From Rhizobium mongolense USDA 1844 (lineage in GTDB: Bacteria > Pseudomonadota > Alphaproteobacteria > Rhizobiales > Rhizobiaceae), in NCBI RefSeq assembly GCF_000419765.1, contig NZ_ATTQ01000018.1, positions 1-64,000 on the forward strand: DNA of 64,000 bases, in the 5' to 3' direction. Each line of letters starts with the position of its first letter. Position 1 is the first letter of the stretch. A program made the translations under genes and the position numbers. The notes under the pieces were generated by a model, which saw only the letters and a list, made by a program, of their open reading frames with translations, was not told where the DNA came from and made no database searches. Positions 1 through 8,146 of this stretch are shown in pieces.

Positions 1-485
1 CCGATATGGCGTCGCGCTTTCCGCACGAGTTCTCCGGCGGTCAGCGTCAGCGCATCTGCATTGCCCGGGCGCTGGCGCTCGATCCGAAGGTGATCGTCGC
101 CGATGAAAGCGTCTCGGCGCTCGACGTCTCGATCAAGGCGCAGGTCATCAATCTGATGCTGGACCTGCAGCAGAGCCTCAACCTCGCCTTCCTGTTCATC
201 TCGCATGACATGGCCGTCGTCGAACGCGTCAGCCACCGTGTTGCGGTCATGTATCTCGGTGAGATCGTCGAGATCGGCCCGCGTGCTGCCATCTTCGGCA
301 ACCCGCAGCACCCTTATACGAAGACGCTGATGGCGGCCGTTCCCGTGCCCGATCCGGATCGCCGGCGCGAGAAGCGGATGGCGGCCAATGACGAGATCAA
401 AAGTCCGATCCGGGCAGTGGACTACAAGATCGTGCCGCTTGAATACCACACGGTTTCGCCGGGGCATCTGGTGGCGATCAGCTAA
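1..485 (+). CDS. Oligopeptide/dipeptide-type ABC transporter ATP-binding protein, C-terminal part
   Basis: The gene enters from the left edge, so its start and Walker A motif are outside the window. The visible part has the ABC signature FSGGQRQRICIARAL, a Walker B region (VIVADESVSALDVS) and the switch histidine in LFISHDMAVVE. It ends with the GNPQHPYTKTLM segment that precedes the C-terminal oligopeptide_HPY domain of Dpp/Opp/Gsi ATPases. Such subunits power uptake of peptides, glutathione or related solutes at the inner membrane. The Walker B region reads ADES where ADEP is usual; this is a proline-to-serine change. The substrate cannot be told from this fragment. Confidence 0.88.
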   Translation, partial: DMASRFPHEFSGGQRQRICIARALALDPKVIVADESVSALDVSIKAQVINLMLDLQQSLNLAFLFISHDMAVVERVSHRVAVMYLGEIVEIGPRAAIFGNPQHPYTKTLMAAVPVPDPDRRREKRMAANDEIKSPIRAVDYKIVPLEYHTVSPGHLVAIS

Positions 486-565
486 ATCAGCTCTGTCCGG
501 ATCCCCAAAAGCGCAAATGCTCACGCTCTATCGGCAGAACATCGAAAGTCTCGGCTATCAGGAAA

Positions 566-768
566 TTAAACGCCTGTATAATCCTCGAGCGGCGTACTTC
601 TTCCAGTTGACGTGAGCGCGATCGCCGAGGCGACTTCAGTCAAAAAGACCAATCGCTAATCAGGAGCACCTGCTCGGCTGTGCGTCGCTCCAAAGCGACG
701 CTTGCGCGATCGCTGGCTTCCTCATTCGTCAAGATAGCAACGATGACGGAAGTGTCGAAATAGAACAT
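566..768 (-). pseudogene. Decayed VapC-like PIN-domain toxin remnant (truncated, frameshifted)
   Basis: Reading the minus strand from 768 gives MFYFDTSVIVAILTNEEASD and then a stretch ending LLISDW, the N-terminal pattern of PIN-domain VapC RNases, including the first acidic residue (FDTS). After the tryptophan near 649 this frame meets a stop, while the frame one base away continues FLTEVASAIAL, the expected next helix. One base seems to be missing near 645-648, and the reading then ends at 566, well short of a normal VapC of about 130-140 residues. I see no VapB-like antitoxin upstream. The rest of the 486-908 interval (486-565 and 769-908) shows no gene I can support. Confidence 0.55.
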
Positions 769-908
769 CAGTATCTGGATGGTCATATTACGGAAAAATG
801 TGCCCGGACGCGATCACTTGCCGCGTCCACGGTGGCGCGAATACAGCGAAAGCCGCCGGTGGGGGAAGACGGCAGCTCTCGCACGGGGCAGGGAAGGTCC
901 CCGGGAAG

Positions 909-1127
909 TCAGCAGAAGCAGGAAACTGTCGTCGGGTTCAAGCCGGCGCGATTGGCGATCGCGTTGATGAAGCCACCCACCTCGGAGGCATTCGGTTCGC
1001 GCTTGCGGGCTGCCGTTTCCAGGAGTTGCTTGAAATCGTCAAGCTTCACGCCATCGGCGCGCATCACCATGGCGATCAGCGGGTCGCGAAGGGCTTCGGA
1101 TATCGTGAGGTCACTGGTCTTTCTCAT
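909..1127 (-). CDS. Small conserved-type hypothetical protein, 72 aa
   Basis: I do not recognise the family. The start at 1127 is chosen because the minus strand carries an AGGAGG ribosome site about 7 bases upstream; a longer frame to 1190 would start inside the regulatory region. The product is a soluble, mostly helical-looking protein with a short central segment (DPLIAMVMRADGVKLDDF) and no signal peptide or membrane segment. It is transcribed divergently from a TetR-family gene at 1256, and the shared 128-base gap holds palindromes, so it is a likely target of that regulator (inference). Confidence 0.6.
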   Translation of the reverse strand: MRKTSDLTISEALRDPLIAMVMRADGVKLDDFKQLLETAARKREPNASEVGGFINAIANRAGLNPTTVSCFC

Positions 1128-1210
1128 GGTTCGTCCTCCTTTCGTGGGCGGTCGCCCGTGTTCCGCTGACGCCGCCAGCCCTCTCGGCATTGACTTGTAC
1201 GATCGGCGGT

Positions 1211-1251
1211 GTTACCGGTAAGTAACAATGCATTTGTTACCGATCGGTCAC
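1211..1251. promoter_or_regulatory. Paired palindromic operators between a small ORF and a TetR gene
   Basis: Two related sites lie in the divergent gap. At 1211-1226 the sequence GTTACCGGTAAGTAAC has inverted GTTAC/GTAAC arms. At 1236-1251 the sequence GTTACCGATCGGTCAC contains the perfect palindrome ACCGATCGGT (1239-1248). Both share the GTTACCG half. TTACCGATCGGT-like palindromes are typical TetR-family operators. The second ends four bases before the TetR start codon, which fits autorepression and joint control of the divergent gene. The function is inferred. Confidence 0.6.
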
Positions 1252-1255
1252 ATCT

Positions 1256-1879
1256 ATGTCAAGGACTTCGTCCGTAAAAAAATCCGAAACTTCGCATGAA
1301 ATCCCAAACGTGCTGACAAACGAGAAAATCCCGCCGAGGGAACGCATCGTCTCGACGGCTTCCGAGCTTTTCCGCGAACATGGCATCCGCGGCATTGGCG
1401 TCGATGCGATTGCAGATGCGGCGCTCACCAACAAGATGACGCTCTACCGGCATTTCGGCTCGAAGGACGAGCTCGTCTGCGAGACGCTGCGTCGCGCCTC
1501 CGAAAAGGCCGAAGCGATCTGGCGTGATCTCGAGGCGACGCATCCGGGCAATCCCCGGGCGCAGCTCGACGCGTGGGTTCAGGGGCGGGCTGAGTGTCTG
1601 AACGGAGAGCCGGCCGGCTGCGATCTTGCCAATGCGGCGATCGAACTAAAGGGTGAGGGACACCCTGCCCATGAGGTGATCGAGCGTCATAAGGCCGAGC
1701 AGCGCCAACGCCTTGAAGAGCTCTGTTCCGCCGCCGGGGCTCGGGAGCCTCAACTTCTTGCTGACACGCTGACACTTCTTTTGGAAGGCGCCCGCGTCAC
1801 CCGGCAGGCGATGGGCAGCGACGGTTGCTGCAGCCACTTCTCAAAAGCCTGCAGTGCGGCAATTGCATCGCTCTGCTAA
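1256..1879 (+). CDS. TetR/AcrR-family transcriptional regulator
   Basis: This 207-residue protein has an N-terminal TetR DNA-binding domain at about residues 25-75. The recognition part reads GIGVDAIADAALTNKMTLYR followed by HFGSKDELV, the classic TetR helix-turn-helix. The C-terminal half is the variable ligand-binding domain, and its ligand cannot be predicted. Palindromic sites immediately upstream (1211-1251) suggest autoregulation and control of the divergent small gene at 909-1127. No efflux pump or enzyme gene adjoins it, so the physiological inducer is unknown. Confidence 0.9.
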   Translation: MSRTSSVKKSETSHEIPNVLTNEKIPPRERIVSTASELFREHGIRGIGVDAIADAALTNKMTLYRHFGSKDELVCETLRRASEKAEAIWRDLEATHPGNPRAQLDAWVQGRAECLNGEPAGCDLANAAIELKGEGHPAHEVIERHKAEQRQRLEELCSAAGAREPQLLADTLTLLLEGARVTRQAMGSDGCCSHFSKACSAAIASLC

Positions 1880-1961
1880 GCGTTGGGCTGTATCGGAACC
1901 TTCCATCTTCGAGATCGTTTTCCAACGTGATGAGGAAGGCAATATCGGAAGTGGTAGAGAT

Positions 1962-2150
1962 ATGAACTACACCTATCTCCATCGCCTGTATGCCAAGCGC
2001 GCCGAACTGGAATCCAAACTCGAGCTTCACGATGCGCGCAATTGTTTTGGCGAGGAAGAACTTGAGGATGGCACGCAGTCCGATCTGCGCGAGCGCCTCA
2101 ATGAGATCTCCGACGAGATTGCAGCGCTGGAACAATCCCCCGGCCGTTAA
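1962..2150 (+). CDS. Small hypothetical protein, 62 aa, charged and helical
   Basis: The family is not recognised. The preferred start is the ATG at 1962 (MNYTYLHRLYAKRAELESKL), which has a purine-rich upstream stretch; a longer frame would begin inside the TetR gene at 1854. The product is highly charged with heptad-like leucines (LHRLYAKRAELESKLELH ... LRERLNEISDEIAALEQ), so a short helical hairpin or coiled coil is plausible. It ends convergently with the gene at 2147, overlapping it by four bases. Confidence 0.5.
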   Translation: MNYTYLHRLYAKRAELESKLELHDARNCFGEEELEDGTQSDLRERLNEISDEIAALEQSPGR

Positions 2151-2584
2151 GTCGCGGCATTGAGGATTTCTATCGTCCGCTCATCGAATTTTCCGCCGTA
2201 GAACCGATCGATTGCTTCATGAAACAGCGAACCTTGATCACTGACGGCTGCAAAAAGCGTCAGTGAAGAGCGAAGTTTGAGATCATCCGGGGACCCGAGA
2301 ATCTCGTGCGCCGTGCATCCTTTGACCGAGAGGATCGCTTGGACGCAGCGAAGAAGTCGGCCGCCCAGAACGGGGTTGCCCAAATAGGCGGCAGCTTCCT
2401 CTGCTGAGCGGATCGCATATTTCTCGGCCATCGCCGACGAGCCTAGCCCGGCAATCTGCGGGAAGATGAACCACATCCAGTGCGAGCGTTTCCGCCCCGC
2501 GCTAATTTCTTGCAGGGCCTGGTCATACATCCCGTTCTGGGCATCGATAAAGCGCCCGAGATTGTAATCGACGTGACCGGCCAT
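2147..2584 (-). CDS. DUF1810-family protein
   Basis: The 145-residue product begins MAGHVDYNLGRFIDAQN and carries the family hallmark GRKRSHWMWFIFPQ at about residues 30-43, then AEKYAIRS and LGNPVLGGRLLRC. The length suits DUF1810, a small soluble family of unknown biochemical role that is widespread in proteobacteria. The start at 2584 is supported by an AGAAGGAG ribosome site; an in-frame start at 2632 lacks one. There is no functional link to its neighbours. Confidence 0.85.
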   Translation of the reverse strand: MAGHVDYNLGRFIDAQNGMYDQALQEISAGRKRSHWMWFIFPQIAGLGSSAMAEKYAIRSAEEAAAYLGNPVLGGRLLRCVQAILSVKGCTAHEILGSPDDLKLRSSLTLFAAVSDQGSLFHEAIDRFYGGKFDERTIEILNAAT

Positions 2585-2656
2585 GGTTTTTTCTCCTTCT
2601 GGTGCGACACATCGAAGGCAGCAGACTTTCATGCAGTGGGCCGTAGCGATCCGAAG

Positions 2657-2971
2657 TCAACACCTCTTCTCTGCGTAAGGGCTATATTCCCGGCAAGAAT
2701 CCAGGCTGCTATGAGAGGATGCGAGCGGCGCAGGCGCAGCAATAGCACCGGTCGCCTCAGGCGATACCGAAGAATTAAGATGCCCAGTCAGTCCGGCAAC
2801 ACCGAGAAGGACCAAGGCGCCGACCACAAGCAGCCGTTCACCTAAAGAGAGCTTCTGCGCGTTGAGGTGTTCCACATAATCGCGCTCACCTTCGCTGGCG
2901 GCTTGTGCGTTTGTTGGGTGATGTGCCACCATATCGTTGTGGTGCGGGTTCAAAATATCGTGGTGCGTCAT
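2657..2971 (-). CDS. Small single-pass membrane protein, hypothetical
   Basis: This 104-residue product has a histidine-rich N-terminus (MTHHDILNPHHNDMVAHH), one hydrophobic segment at about residues 44-63 (ERLLVVGALVLLGVAGLTGH) and a short Ala/Ser-rich tail. An AGGAGC ribosome site lies 6-7 bases before the ATG. The family is not recognised. The N-terminal histidines could bind metal, but that is only a compositional remark. Confidence 0.5.
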   Translation of the reverse strand: MTHHDILNPHHNDMVAHHPTNAQAASEGERDYVEHLNAQKLSLGERLLVVGALVLLGVAGLTGHLNSSVSPEATGAIAAPAPLASSHSSLDSCREYSPYAEKRC

Positions 2972-3179
2972 TTTTATTGCTCCTGCGGCACAGCGGGACC
3001 GGGTGGATCAAAATATGATGCCCGGTGGGGGCCCCGCGTGTCGGACGCATGTGGTCTTGCATGGGGCAGAGTTGAAGAGCCGATCTGCAAACTCAGTGTT
3101 CAGAAAATCAGACCAATCGCGGATACCACGGTAAACAGGCTGGTCCGCAGCGACGATCCGCGATAGGTCAAGGGGAACG

Positions 3180-3203
3180 ATGCCTTTACGGATTCTCCCA
3201 TGA
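3180..3203 (+). other. Possible seven-codon leader ORF coupled to the amidase gene
   Basis: An ATG at 3180 preceded by AGGGGAACG opens a seven-codon frame (MPLRILP) whose TGA at 3201-3203 overlaps the amidase ATG at 3200 (ATGA). The amidase start itself has only a weak ribosome site, so re-initiation from this mini-ORF is plausible. It could also be chance. Confidence 0.35.
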
Positions 3204-4570
3204 CCAAGCCATTCGGCGCGATGACTGTCGCGCAACTGTCGGTCCTCATTCAGAGCGGCGCTGCTGATCCGGTCGAGGTCGTGCGATCGATCTTCGACAG
3301 CATCGAAGGCCATCCCGACAAGGCGGTCTTCACGGTGCTTCTAAAGGAACGGGCCATTGACGAGGCCAAAGCTTCCTCACTGCGCATCCGTAAGGGCCGC
3401 TCGCTCGGCGCGCTCGATGGTATCCCGATCGCATGGAAGGATCTCTTCGACATCGAGGGCCTTGCAACGACAGCCGGGTCGAAAGTGTTGGCGAGCACTG
3501 CGCCGGCGGAAAGCGATGCGGCGATCGTTATGGCGCTTAAGCGGGCCGGAATGATTGCGGTCGGGCGAACGAATATGAGCGAATTCGCCTTTTCAGGTCT
3601 CGGCATCAATCCGCATTACGGCACGCCGCATAACGTCCACGGCATCGATGTGCCGCGTATCCCGGGTGGTTCTTCTTCAGGGGCAGCTGTGGCTGTCGGC
3701 GCCGGCCTCGTACCGGTCGCGATGGGAACCGACACGGGCGGGTCAGTCCGTATCCCGGCCGCACTCAACGGCCTCGTGGGCTATAAGGGAACGCGCGGCC
3801 GATATTCCATGGATGGCGTCTTTCCCCTTGCAAACAGCCTGGATTCGCTTGGTCCACTGTGCCGAACAGTCAAGGATGCCGTGTGGATCGATGCTGCGAT
3901 GCGCGGCCTGACCTCATCCGAGGTGCGTGCCCGTCCGCTGAAGGGCATTGAGATTGCCATTCCCACAAATGTGGTCTTCGACGGCGTCGAGCCGGACGTT
4001 GCGGCTGCCTTTGACGCAGCGGTGGAACGGCTGGAGAGGACCGGGGCCATCATCAGCCGCATGACGATGTCCGCTTTCGACCAAATCTTGACCTCGATGA
4101 CCCGTTACGGAGCGCTGGTTACCGCCGAAGCTTTCGCGCTGCATCGCGAGCGCCTGGCCGGACCGGAGGCTGCGGGCATGGATCGTCGCGTTGTCATGCG
4201 CACGCGTCTCGGCGAAAAGACAGGAATGGCGGACTATATTGCAATCCTCGAGGTTCGTGAGCGGCTCATCGCCGAATGCAAGCGGCTGATCGGCAACCGG
4301 CTGATTGCATTCCCCTCCGTCGCCCATGTGGCGCCGCCGATCGCGCCTCTGGAGATGGATGACGACCTTTTCTTTGCGACGAATGCCAAGACACTGCGAA
4401 ACACGGCGCTCGGCAATTTTCTCGATTGGTGCGGGGTGTCGATCCCGTGTGGCGCCGGCGATGCCGGGATGCCGGTCGGCTTCCTGTTGTCTGCGCCGGC
4501 CAATGGCGACGAAGTGCTGCTTGGTGCCGCACTTTCTGCGGAAGCCGTCATTCGCGGCGATTTCGTTTGA
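3200..4570 (+). CDS. Amidase-signature family hydrolase
   Basis: This 456-residue enzyme belongs to the amidase signature family, which hydrolyses carboxamides or ureido compounds through a Ser-cisSer-Lys triad. All three elements are visible: Lys80 in PIAWKDLFD, the GGSSSGAAVAVG loop with the cis-serine near 158-159, and the nucleophile Ser182 in GTDTGGSVRIPA. The length matches stand-alone amidases rather than GatA, and no gatB/gatC neighbours exist. It is followed 46 bases later by a TIM-barrel gene and an aldolase gene on the same strand, suggesting a catabolic operon for an amide-containing substrate (inference). The exact substrate is unknown. Confidence 0.88.
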   Translation: MTKPFGAMTVAQLSVLIQSGAADPVEVVRSIFDSIEGHPDKAVFTVLLKERAIDEAKASSLRIRKGRSLGALDGIPIAWKDLFDIEGLATTAGSKVLASTAPAESDAAIVMALKRAGMIAVGRTNMSEFAFSGLGINPHYGTPHNVHGIDVPRIPGGSSSGAAVAVGAGLVPVAMGTDTGGSVRIPAALNGLVGYKGTRGRYSMDGVFPLANSLDSLGPLCRTVKDAVWIDAAMRGLTSSEVRARPLKGIEIAIPTNVVFDGVEPDVAAAFDAAVERLERTGAIISRMTMSAFDQILTSMTRYGALVTAEAFALHRERLAGPEAAGMDRRVVMRTRLGEKTGMADYIAILEVRERLIAECKRLIGNRLIAFPSVAHVAPPIAPLEMDDDLFFATNAKTLRNTALGNFLDWCGVSIPCGAGDAGMPVGFLLSAPANGDEVLLGAALSAEAVIRGDFV

Positions 4571-4616
4571 AGGGTCAAGCCTTTAATGCCTAGGATGGGA
4601 ACAAACGAGGAAGGCG

Positions 4617-5501
4617 ATGATGGCGCAGACTTTGCCGAACGGTCGTTTTGCAGTTTCCACATGGTCGTTGCATCGCCTCCTTGGACCGGTTTATCCCTAT
4701 AGTCCTGATCAGGAAAGAAGTGCGGGGCCAAAGGAACCTTACGGCCCGGGTGTGGCCTCTCTGATCGAGTTGCCGCAGCACCTTGCCGAGCGTGGCATTC
4801 ACCGGCTTGAGGTCTGCTCCTTTCACCTGCCGAGCCTTGAGGCAGGTTATCTCGCCGACCTCGGCGGTGCGATGAAGGCATCGGGCGTGCTCTTTCAGAC
4901 CCTCCTGCTTGAGGATGGCGATCCTAGTCACGCCGATCATGCCAAACGCGACGCAGCGTGGATGGCCGGCTGGATCGAAAGGGCGGTCGTGGTGGGAGCG
5001 CAGAACTTACGGGTAATTGCGGGCAAGCAGCCGCCAACCGAGGAAAATCTGAGCCGGGCTTTGAAGCATCTGAGGCAACTGGCGAAGGAAGCCGATGGCA
5101 GTGGGGTGCGCATCGTCGTCGAAAACTGGTTCGACCTTCTGCCTTCGCCTCGGCAGATGAACTGGCTGCTGGACGGGCTTGAGGGCAAGGTCGGCCTCAA
5201 TGGCGATCTTGGCAACTGGACTGCGCCCGAAAAATACGCAGACCTTGCCGATATCATGCGCCGCGCGGAGCTTTGTCATGCGAAGGCGGATTACAATGCC
5301 TCCGGTCTGGATGCTGCTGACTACCTCATGTGCCTGGAGGCTTGCGGCGCTGCGGGTTACGTCGGACCGTTCACGCTGATTTACGATTCACCGTTTTTCG
5401 AAGACGAGTGGGATGGAATCTTGTTGCAGAAAACATTCATCGAGGAATTTCAAGATCAGCAAACACGCGCTCGCCTGAGCGGTGAATGGAGAACGACATG
5501 A
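4617..5501 (+). CDS. Sugar phosphate isomerase/epimerase-like TIM-barrel protein
   Basis: The 294-residue product has the layout of the xylose-isomerase-like TIM-barrel (AP_endonuc_2) family: an early FAVSTWSLHRLLG strand, IHRLEVCSFHL, IVVENWFDLLPS with the metal-ligand-type Glu, GLNGDLGNW and ELCHAKADYNASG. These proteins isomerise or epimerise sugars, or act on related keto compounds, with a divalent metal. GAGGAAGG precedes the ATG at 4617. Its stop overlaps the start of the aldolase gene in an ATGA arrangement, so the two are translationally coupled. The substrate is not predictable. Confidence 0.8.
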   Translation: MMAQTLPNGRFAVSTWSLHRLLGPVYPYSPDQERSAGPKEPYGPGVASLIELPQHLAERGIHRLEVCSFHLPSLEAGYLADLGGAMKASGVLFQTLLLEDGDPSHADHAKRDAAWMAGWIERAVVVGAQNLRVIAGKQPPTEENLSRALKHLRQLAKEADGSGVRIVVENWFDLLPSPRQMNWLLDGLEGKVGLNGDLGNWTAPEKYADLADIMRRAELCHAKADYNASGLDAADYLMCLEACGAAGYVGPFTLIYDSPFFEDEWDGILLQKTFIEEFQDQQTRARLSGEWRTT

Positions 5502-6298
5502 CGGAGACACCGGCAATCGACAGTTTCGCGGACAGGATCAAGACAGACGGGCATGCCGGACTGGTTTCCGCCTGGATCGGTATACCCGAACCGATGGTCG
5601 TCCATCATCTGGCGCAGGAAGATTTCGATTCCGTCGTGCTCGATATGCAGCACGGCATGTGGGACATGGCTTCAGCATCGAATGCCGTTACCCAATGCCG
5701 TTCTGCGGGAAAACCGGCAATCGCGCGCATCCCGGTTGGCGATTTCGCTTCGGCCTCACGGCTGCTCGATGCTGGTTGCACCGGCGTCATCGCGCCAATG
5801 GTCAATTCGGTCGCCGATGCGGAGGCGCTTGTGCGGTTTGCGAAGTATCCGCCGCTTGGCGAGCGAAGCTGGGGACCGACACTGGCGCTCAACCACATGA
5901 AGCTCTCGGCAGATGAATACCTGCGCACCGCCAACCGGCTGACGCTGACGATTGCGATGGTGGAGACGCGGGCAGCACTTGATGCCATCGATGGCATCCT
6001 TGGTGTCGAAGGCATCGACGGCGTCTTCGTCGGTCCCTCCGATTTGTCGATTGCCCTTTCAAACGGTGCAAGGCTCGCGCCGGACACCGACGAGATCGAC
6101 AGGGAACTGGCGTACATTGTCGCGCGGTGCCGAGCACACAAGAAATTCACCTGCGCCTTCGGCAGCAATGGCAAGCGCGCTGGCGAGCTGTTGGCGCTCG
6201 GTTGCGATCTTGTTGTTGCGAGCGCCGATACGACGCAACTGCGCGCTGGCGCCGCCAGTGCGATCAACGGTGCCCGGACGTTTGCTGCCGGCCACTAG
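5498..6298 (+). CDS. HpcH/HpaI-family aldolase (2-keto-3-deoxy acid aldolase-like)
   Basis: A class II pyruvate aldolase of the HpcH/HpaI family, 266 residues. Signature elements are the LVSAWIGIPEP opening, SVVLDMQHGMWD (a diverged form of the usual D-x-EHG motif), CTGVIAPMVNS with the pro-met-val core, RSWGPTLA, IAMVETRAALD with the metal-binding Glu, and GVFVGPSDLS. Such enzymes cleave 2-keto-4-hydroxy acids to pyruvate and an aldehyde. I chose the ATG at 5498 because it gives an ATGA overlap with the upstream stop and a GGAG site 7 bases before it; another ATG at 5486 is possible. It probably ends the amidase catabolic operon. Confidence 0.88.
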   Translation: MTETPAIDSFADRIKTDGHAGLVSAWIGIPEPMVVHHLAQEDFDSVVLDMQHGMWDMASASNAVTQCRSAGKPAIARIPVGDFASASRLLDAGCTGVIAPMVNSVADAEALVRFAKYPPLGERSWGPTLALNHMKLSADEYLRTANRLTLTIAMVETRAALDAIDGILGVEGIDGVFVGPSDLSIALSNGARLAPDTDEIDRELAYIVARCRAHKKFTCAFGSNGKRAGELLALGCDLVVASADTTQLRAGAASAINGARTFAAGH

Positions 6299-6975
6299 GC
6301 GGACGATTTGACAGCGAGCCAGATGACGTGGCGCGCCCCGCCGCGCTTGCCGTTGGCGCGTGTATTGACAACGTCCACCGAAAAGCCGCTGTCGCGCAGC
6401 TTGCGGCTGAAGCTCGGATTGGGGCCGGAAGACCAGACGGCAAGAACGCCGCCAGAGCGCAGCGCTTCGCGGGACGCTCGCAGGCCGTTGAAATCATAAA
6501 GCCGATCATTGGATTTGCGGGTCAGGCCGTCCGGCCCGTTGTCGACATCGAGCAGGATTGCGTCGAAGCCCGCTTTGACTGAGCCGATCGCCTCACTGAC
6601 GTCGCCTTGATGGATTAAGACGCGCGGATCCTCCAGGCATCCCTTAAAAACCTCCGCCATTGGCCCGTGCGCCCAGGCGACCACGGCCGGAACCAGTTCA
6701 GCGACAACCACTTCGGCCTCCGCGGGTAGGACCGCGAGCGCTGCGCGCAAGGTGAAGCCCATGCCGAGGCCGCCGATGAGGACCTTCGGGCGGCTGTGGC
6801 CCTTGATGCGATCCCAGGAAAGCGTTGCAAGCGCTTCTTCGGATCCGCTGAGACGGCTGTTCATCAGTTCGTTCGAGCCGAGCATGATGGAGAATTCGCT
6901 GCCACGCTGCTTCAGGCGCAATTCTCCGCCGTCCCCGGGGATGATCGTGGAGTCGAGCTGTATCCAAGGTAGCAT
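6295..6975 (-). CDS. Spermidine synthase-like methyltransferase-fold protein
   Basis: The 226-residue product has a Rossmann SAM/dcSAM-binding fold: VLIGGLGMGFTLRAALA (motif I), VVVAELVPAVVAW (acidic residue after the second strand), VLIHQGDVSEAI and FDAILLDVDNGPD. This resembles the spermidine-synthase-like proteins of rhizobia, but the N-terminal beta domain of true spermidine synthases is short here, so polyamine synthesis is uncertain. It converges with the aldolase gene, overlapping by four bases. Confidence 0.7.
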   Translation of the reverse strand: MLPWIQLDSTIIPGDGGELRLKQRGSEFSIMLGSNELMNSRLSGSEEALATLSWDRIKGHSRPKVLIGGLGMGFTLRAALAVLPAEAEVVVAELVPAVVAWAHGPMAEVFKGCLEDPRVLIHQGDVSEAIGSVKAGFDAILLDVDNGPDGLTRKSNDRLYDFNGLRASREALRSGGVLAVWSSGPNPSFSRKLRDSGFSVDVVNTRANGKRGGARHVIWLAVKSSA

Positions 6976-7074
6976 TGCGGCAAGGCCTCACGGAAATTCG
7001 TGGTCTCCCCTAACACGAAATGCATGCCGGCGAGATAGAAATTGGCGTGGCGGCTCGCTGCGCCCGCTGTTGTT

Positions 7075-7374
7075 CTATTGCGGGCACGCCTGACCGTAGC
7101 GGCTTGTCTTGGCCGCAACGCCGCGTTTCGGCGGTGGGCAGCGCCTGACATCGGTCGGGCCGGTGTTGCGCGGTATGACGACATCGACACTGCCGGTTTC
7201 TACCGGATCAAGCGGAATGACGAGACCATTCGTCGTTGGGCTTTCCGGCGAGGTGCCGAGAGGAGGAGTGCCGTCAAAGCGCCCGGTATAATCCGTGCCC
7301 ATATTGGATTGCGCCAACACGGGACCGGCTATGCCGAGAAAGACAATCGAAGTCACCGCGAAAATCGTGCGCAT
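7075..7374 (-). CDS. Small secreted hypothetical protein
   Basis: This product of about 99 residues starts at 7374 (MRTIFAVTSIVFLGIAGP), with AAAGGA 8 bases upstream; an upstream TTG at 7380 is less likely. Residues 1-21 form a clear Sec signal peptide with likely cleavage after VLA. The mature part is Pro/Thr/Gly-rich and low in hydrophobic residues (FDGTPPLGTSPESPTT). The family is not recognised; a periplasmic or extracellular location is inferred. Confidence 0.55.
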   Translation of the reverse strand: MRTIFAVTSIVFLGIAGPVLAQSNMGTDYTGRFDGTPPLGTSPESPTTNGLVIPLDPVETGSVDVVIPRNTGPTDVRRCPPPKRGVAAKTSRYGQACPQ

Positions 7375-7486
7375 GATCAAAATCCTTTCGAGCTGATCAA
7401 CGCGGCCACAACGGCAAAGGCGGCCATTTGTTCCGGACCGTTCCGATCACATCGCAGAGAGCGCTTCGCCTTATAGGCCAGCGGGT

Positions 7487-8128
7487 TTAACGCGCTGCCC
7501 AGTTGGCGCCGCGCCGGAAGATAGACTTCATCTGCGGCACGCCGAATTCTTTGGCCTGATGGCCGAGCGAGGAATAGAAGACGCGGCCTTTTCCGTATTT
7601 CCGCTTCCAGACGACCGGCATTACCACGCCGTCAATCCAGTAGGCATGATCACCTGTGAACATCGTCGTTGCCAGCACCTCGTTCGAGGGGTCGACATGC
7701 ATGTAGTATTGCTCCGACGTATAGGGAAAATCGCTGATCCCTTCCATGACCGGGTCGTCACGCCGCGTGATATTCACCGTGTAGTCGATGATGTTGCCCG
7801 GATGCGCGACCCATTGCCCGCCCATGATGAACTGATATTCGACGCACTCGCGAAAGCTGTCGCCCGCGCCGCCGTGATAGCCGGCGATGCCGACGCCGTT
7901 TTCGATCGCAGCAGCGAGGTTCTTGATCTCTTCCTTTTCGATCTTCGACATGGTGATGATCGGAACCACGAGGCTCAGATCATGCACCGACGGATCGGCG
8001 AAGGCTTCGGTGCTGTGCTCGACATAGACCTTGAAGCCGTCCTCCTGAAGCATGTCCTTGATGATGGCCGCGCATTCCTGTGGTTCGTGGCCGCTCCAGC
8101 CGCCCCAGACGATCAGTGCTTCGCGCAT
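7487..8128 (-). CDS. ThuA-like domain protein
   Basis: The 213-residue product matches the ThuA family of trehalose-utilisation-type proteins with a class-I-glutamine-amidotransferase-like fold: ALIVWGGWSGHEPQECA at the N-terminus, GIAGYHGGAGDS, FIMGGQWVAHPGN, EQYYMHVDPSNEVL and PVVWKRKYGKGRVFYSSLGH. In characterised rhizobial systems ThuA works with the ThuB oxidoreductase in disaccharide catabolism through 3-keto sugars. An AGGAGG site precedes the ATG. It lies 18 bases after a Gfo/Idh/MocA gene, which fits a ThuB-ThuA type pair. Confidence 0.88.
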   Translation of the reverse strand: MREALIVWGGWSGHEPQECAAIIKDMLQEDGFKVYVEHSTEAFADPSVHDLSLVVPIITMSKIEKEEIKNLAAAIENGVGIAGYHGGAGDSFRECVEYQFIMGGQWVAHPGNIIDYTVNITRRDDPVMEGISDFPYTSEQYYMHVDPSNEVLATTMFTGDHAYWIDGVVMPVVWKRKYGKGRVFYSSLGHQAKEFGVPQMKSIFRRGANWAAR

Positions 8129-8146
8129 GTTCTTTCCTCCTGAATA

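Noticed and set aside
1854..1961. Upstream extension of the small gene at 1962
   Set aside because: It would overlap the end of the TetR gene, lacks a ribosome site, and the extension looks like read-through of non-coding sequence.
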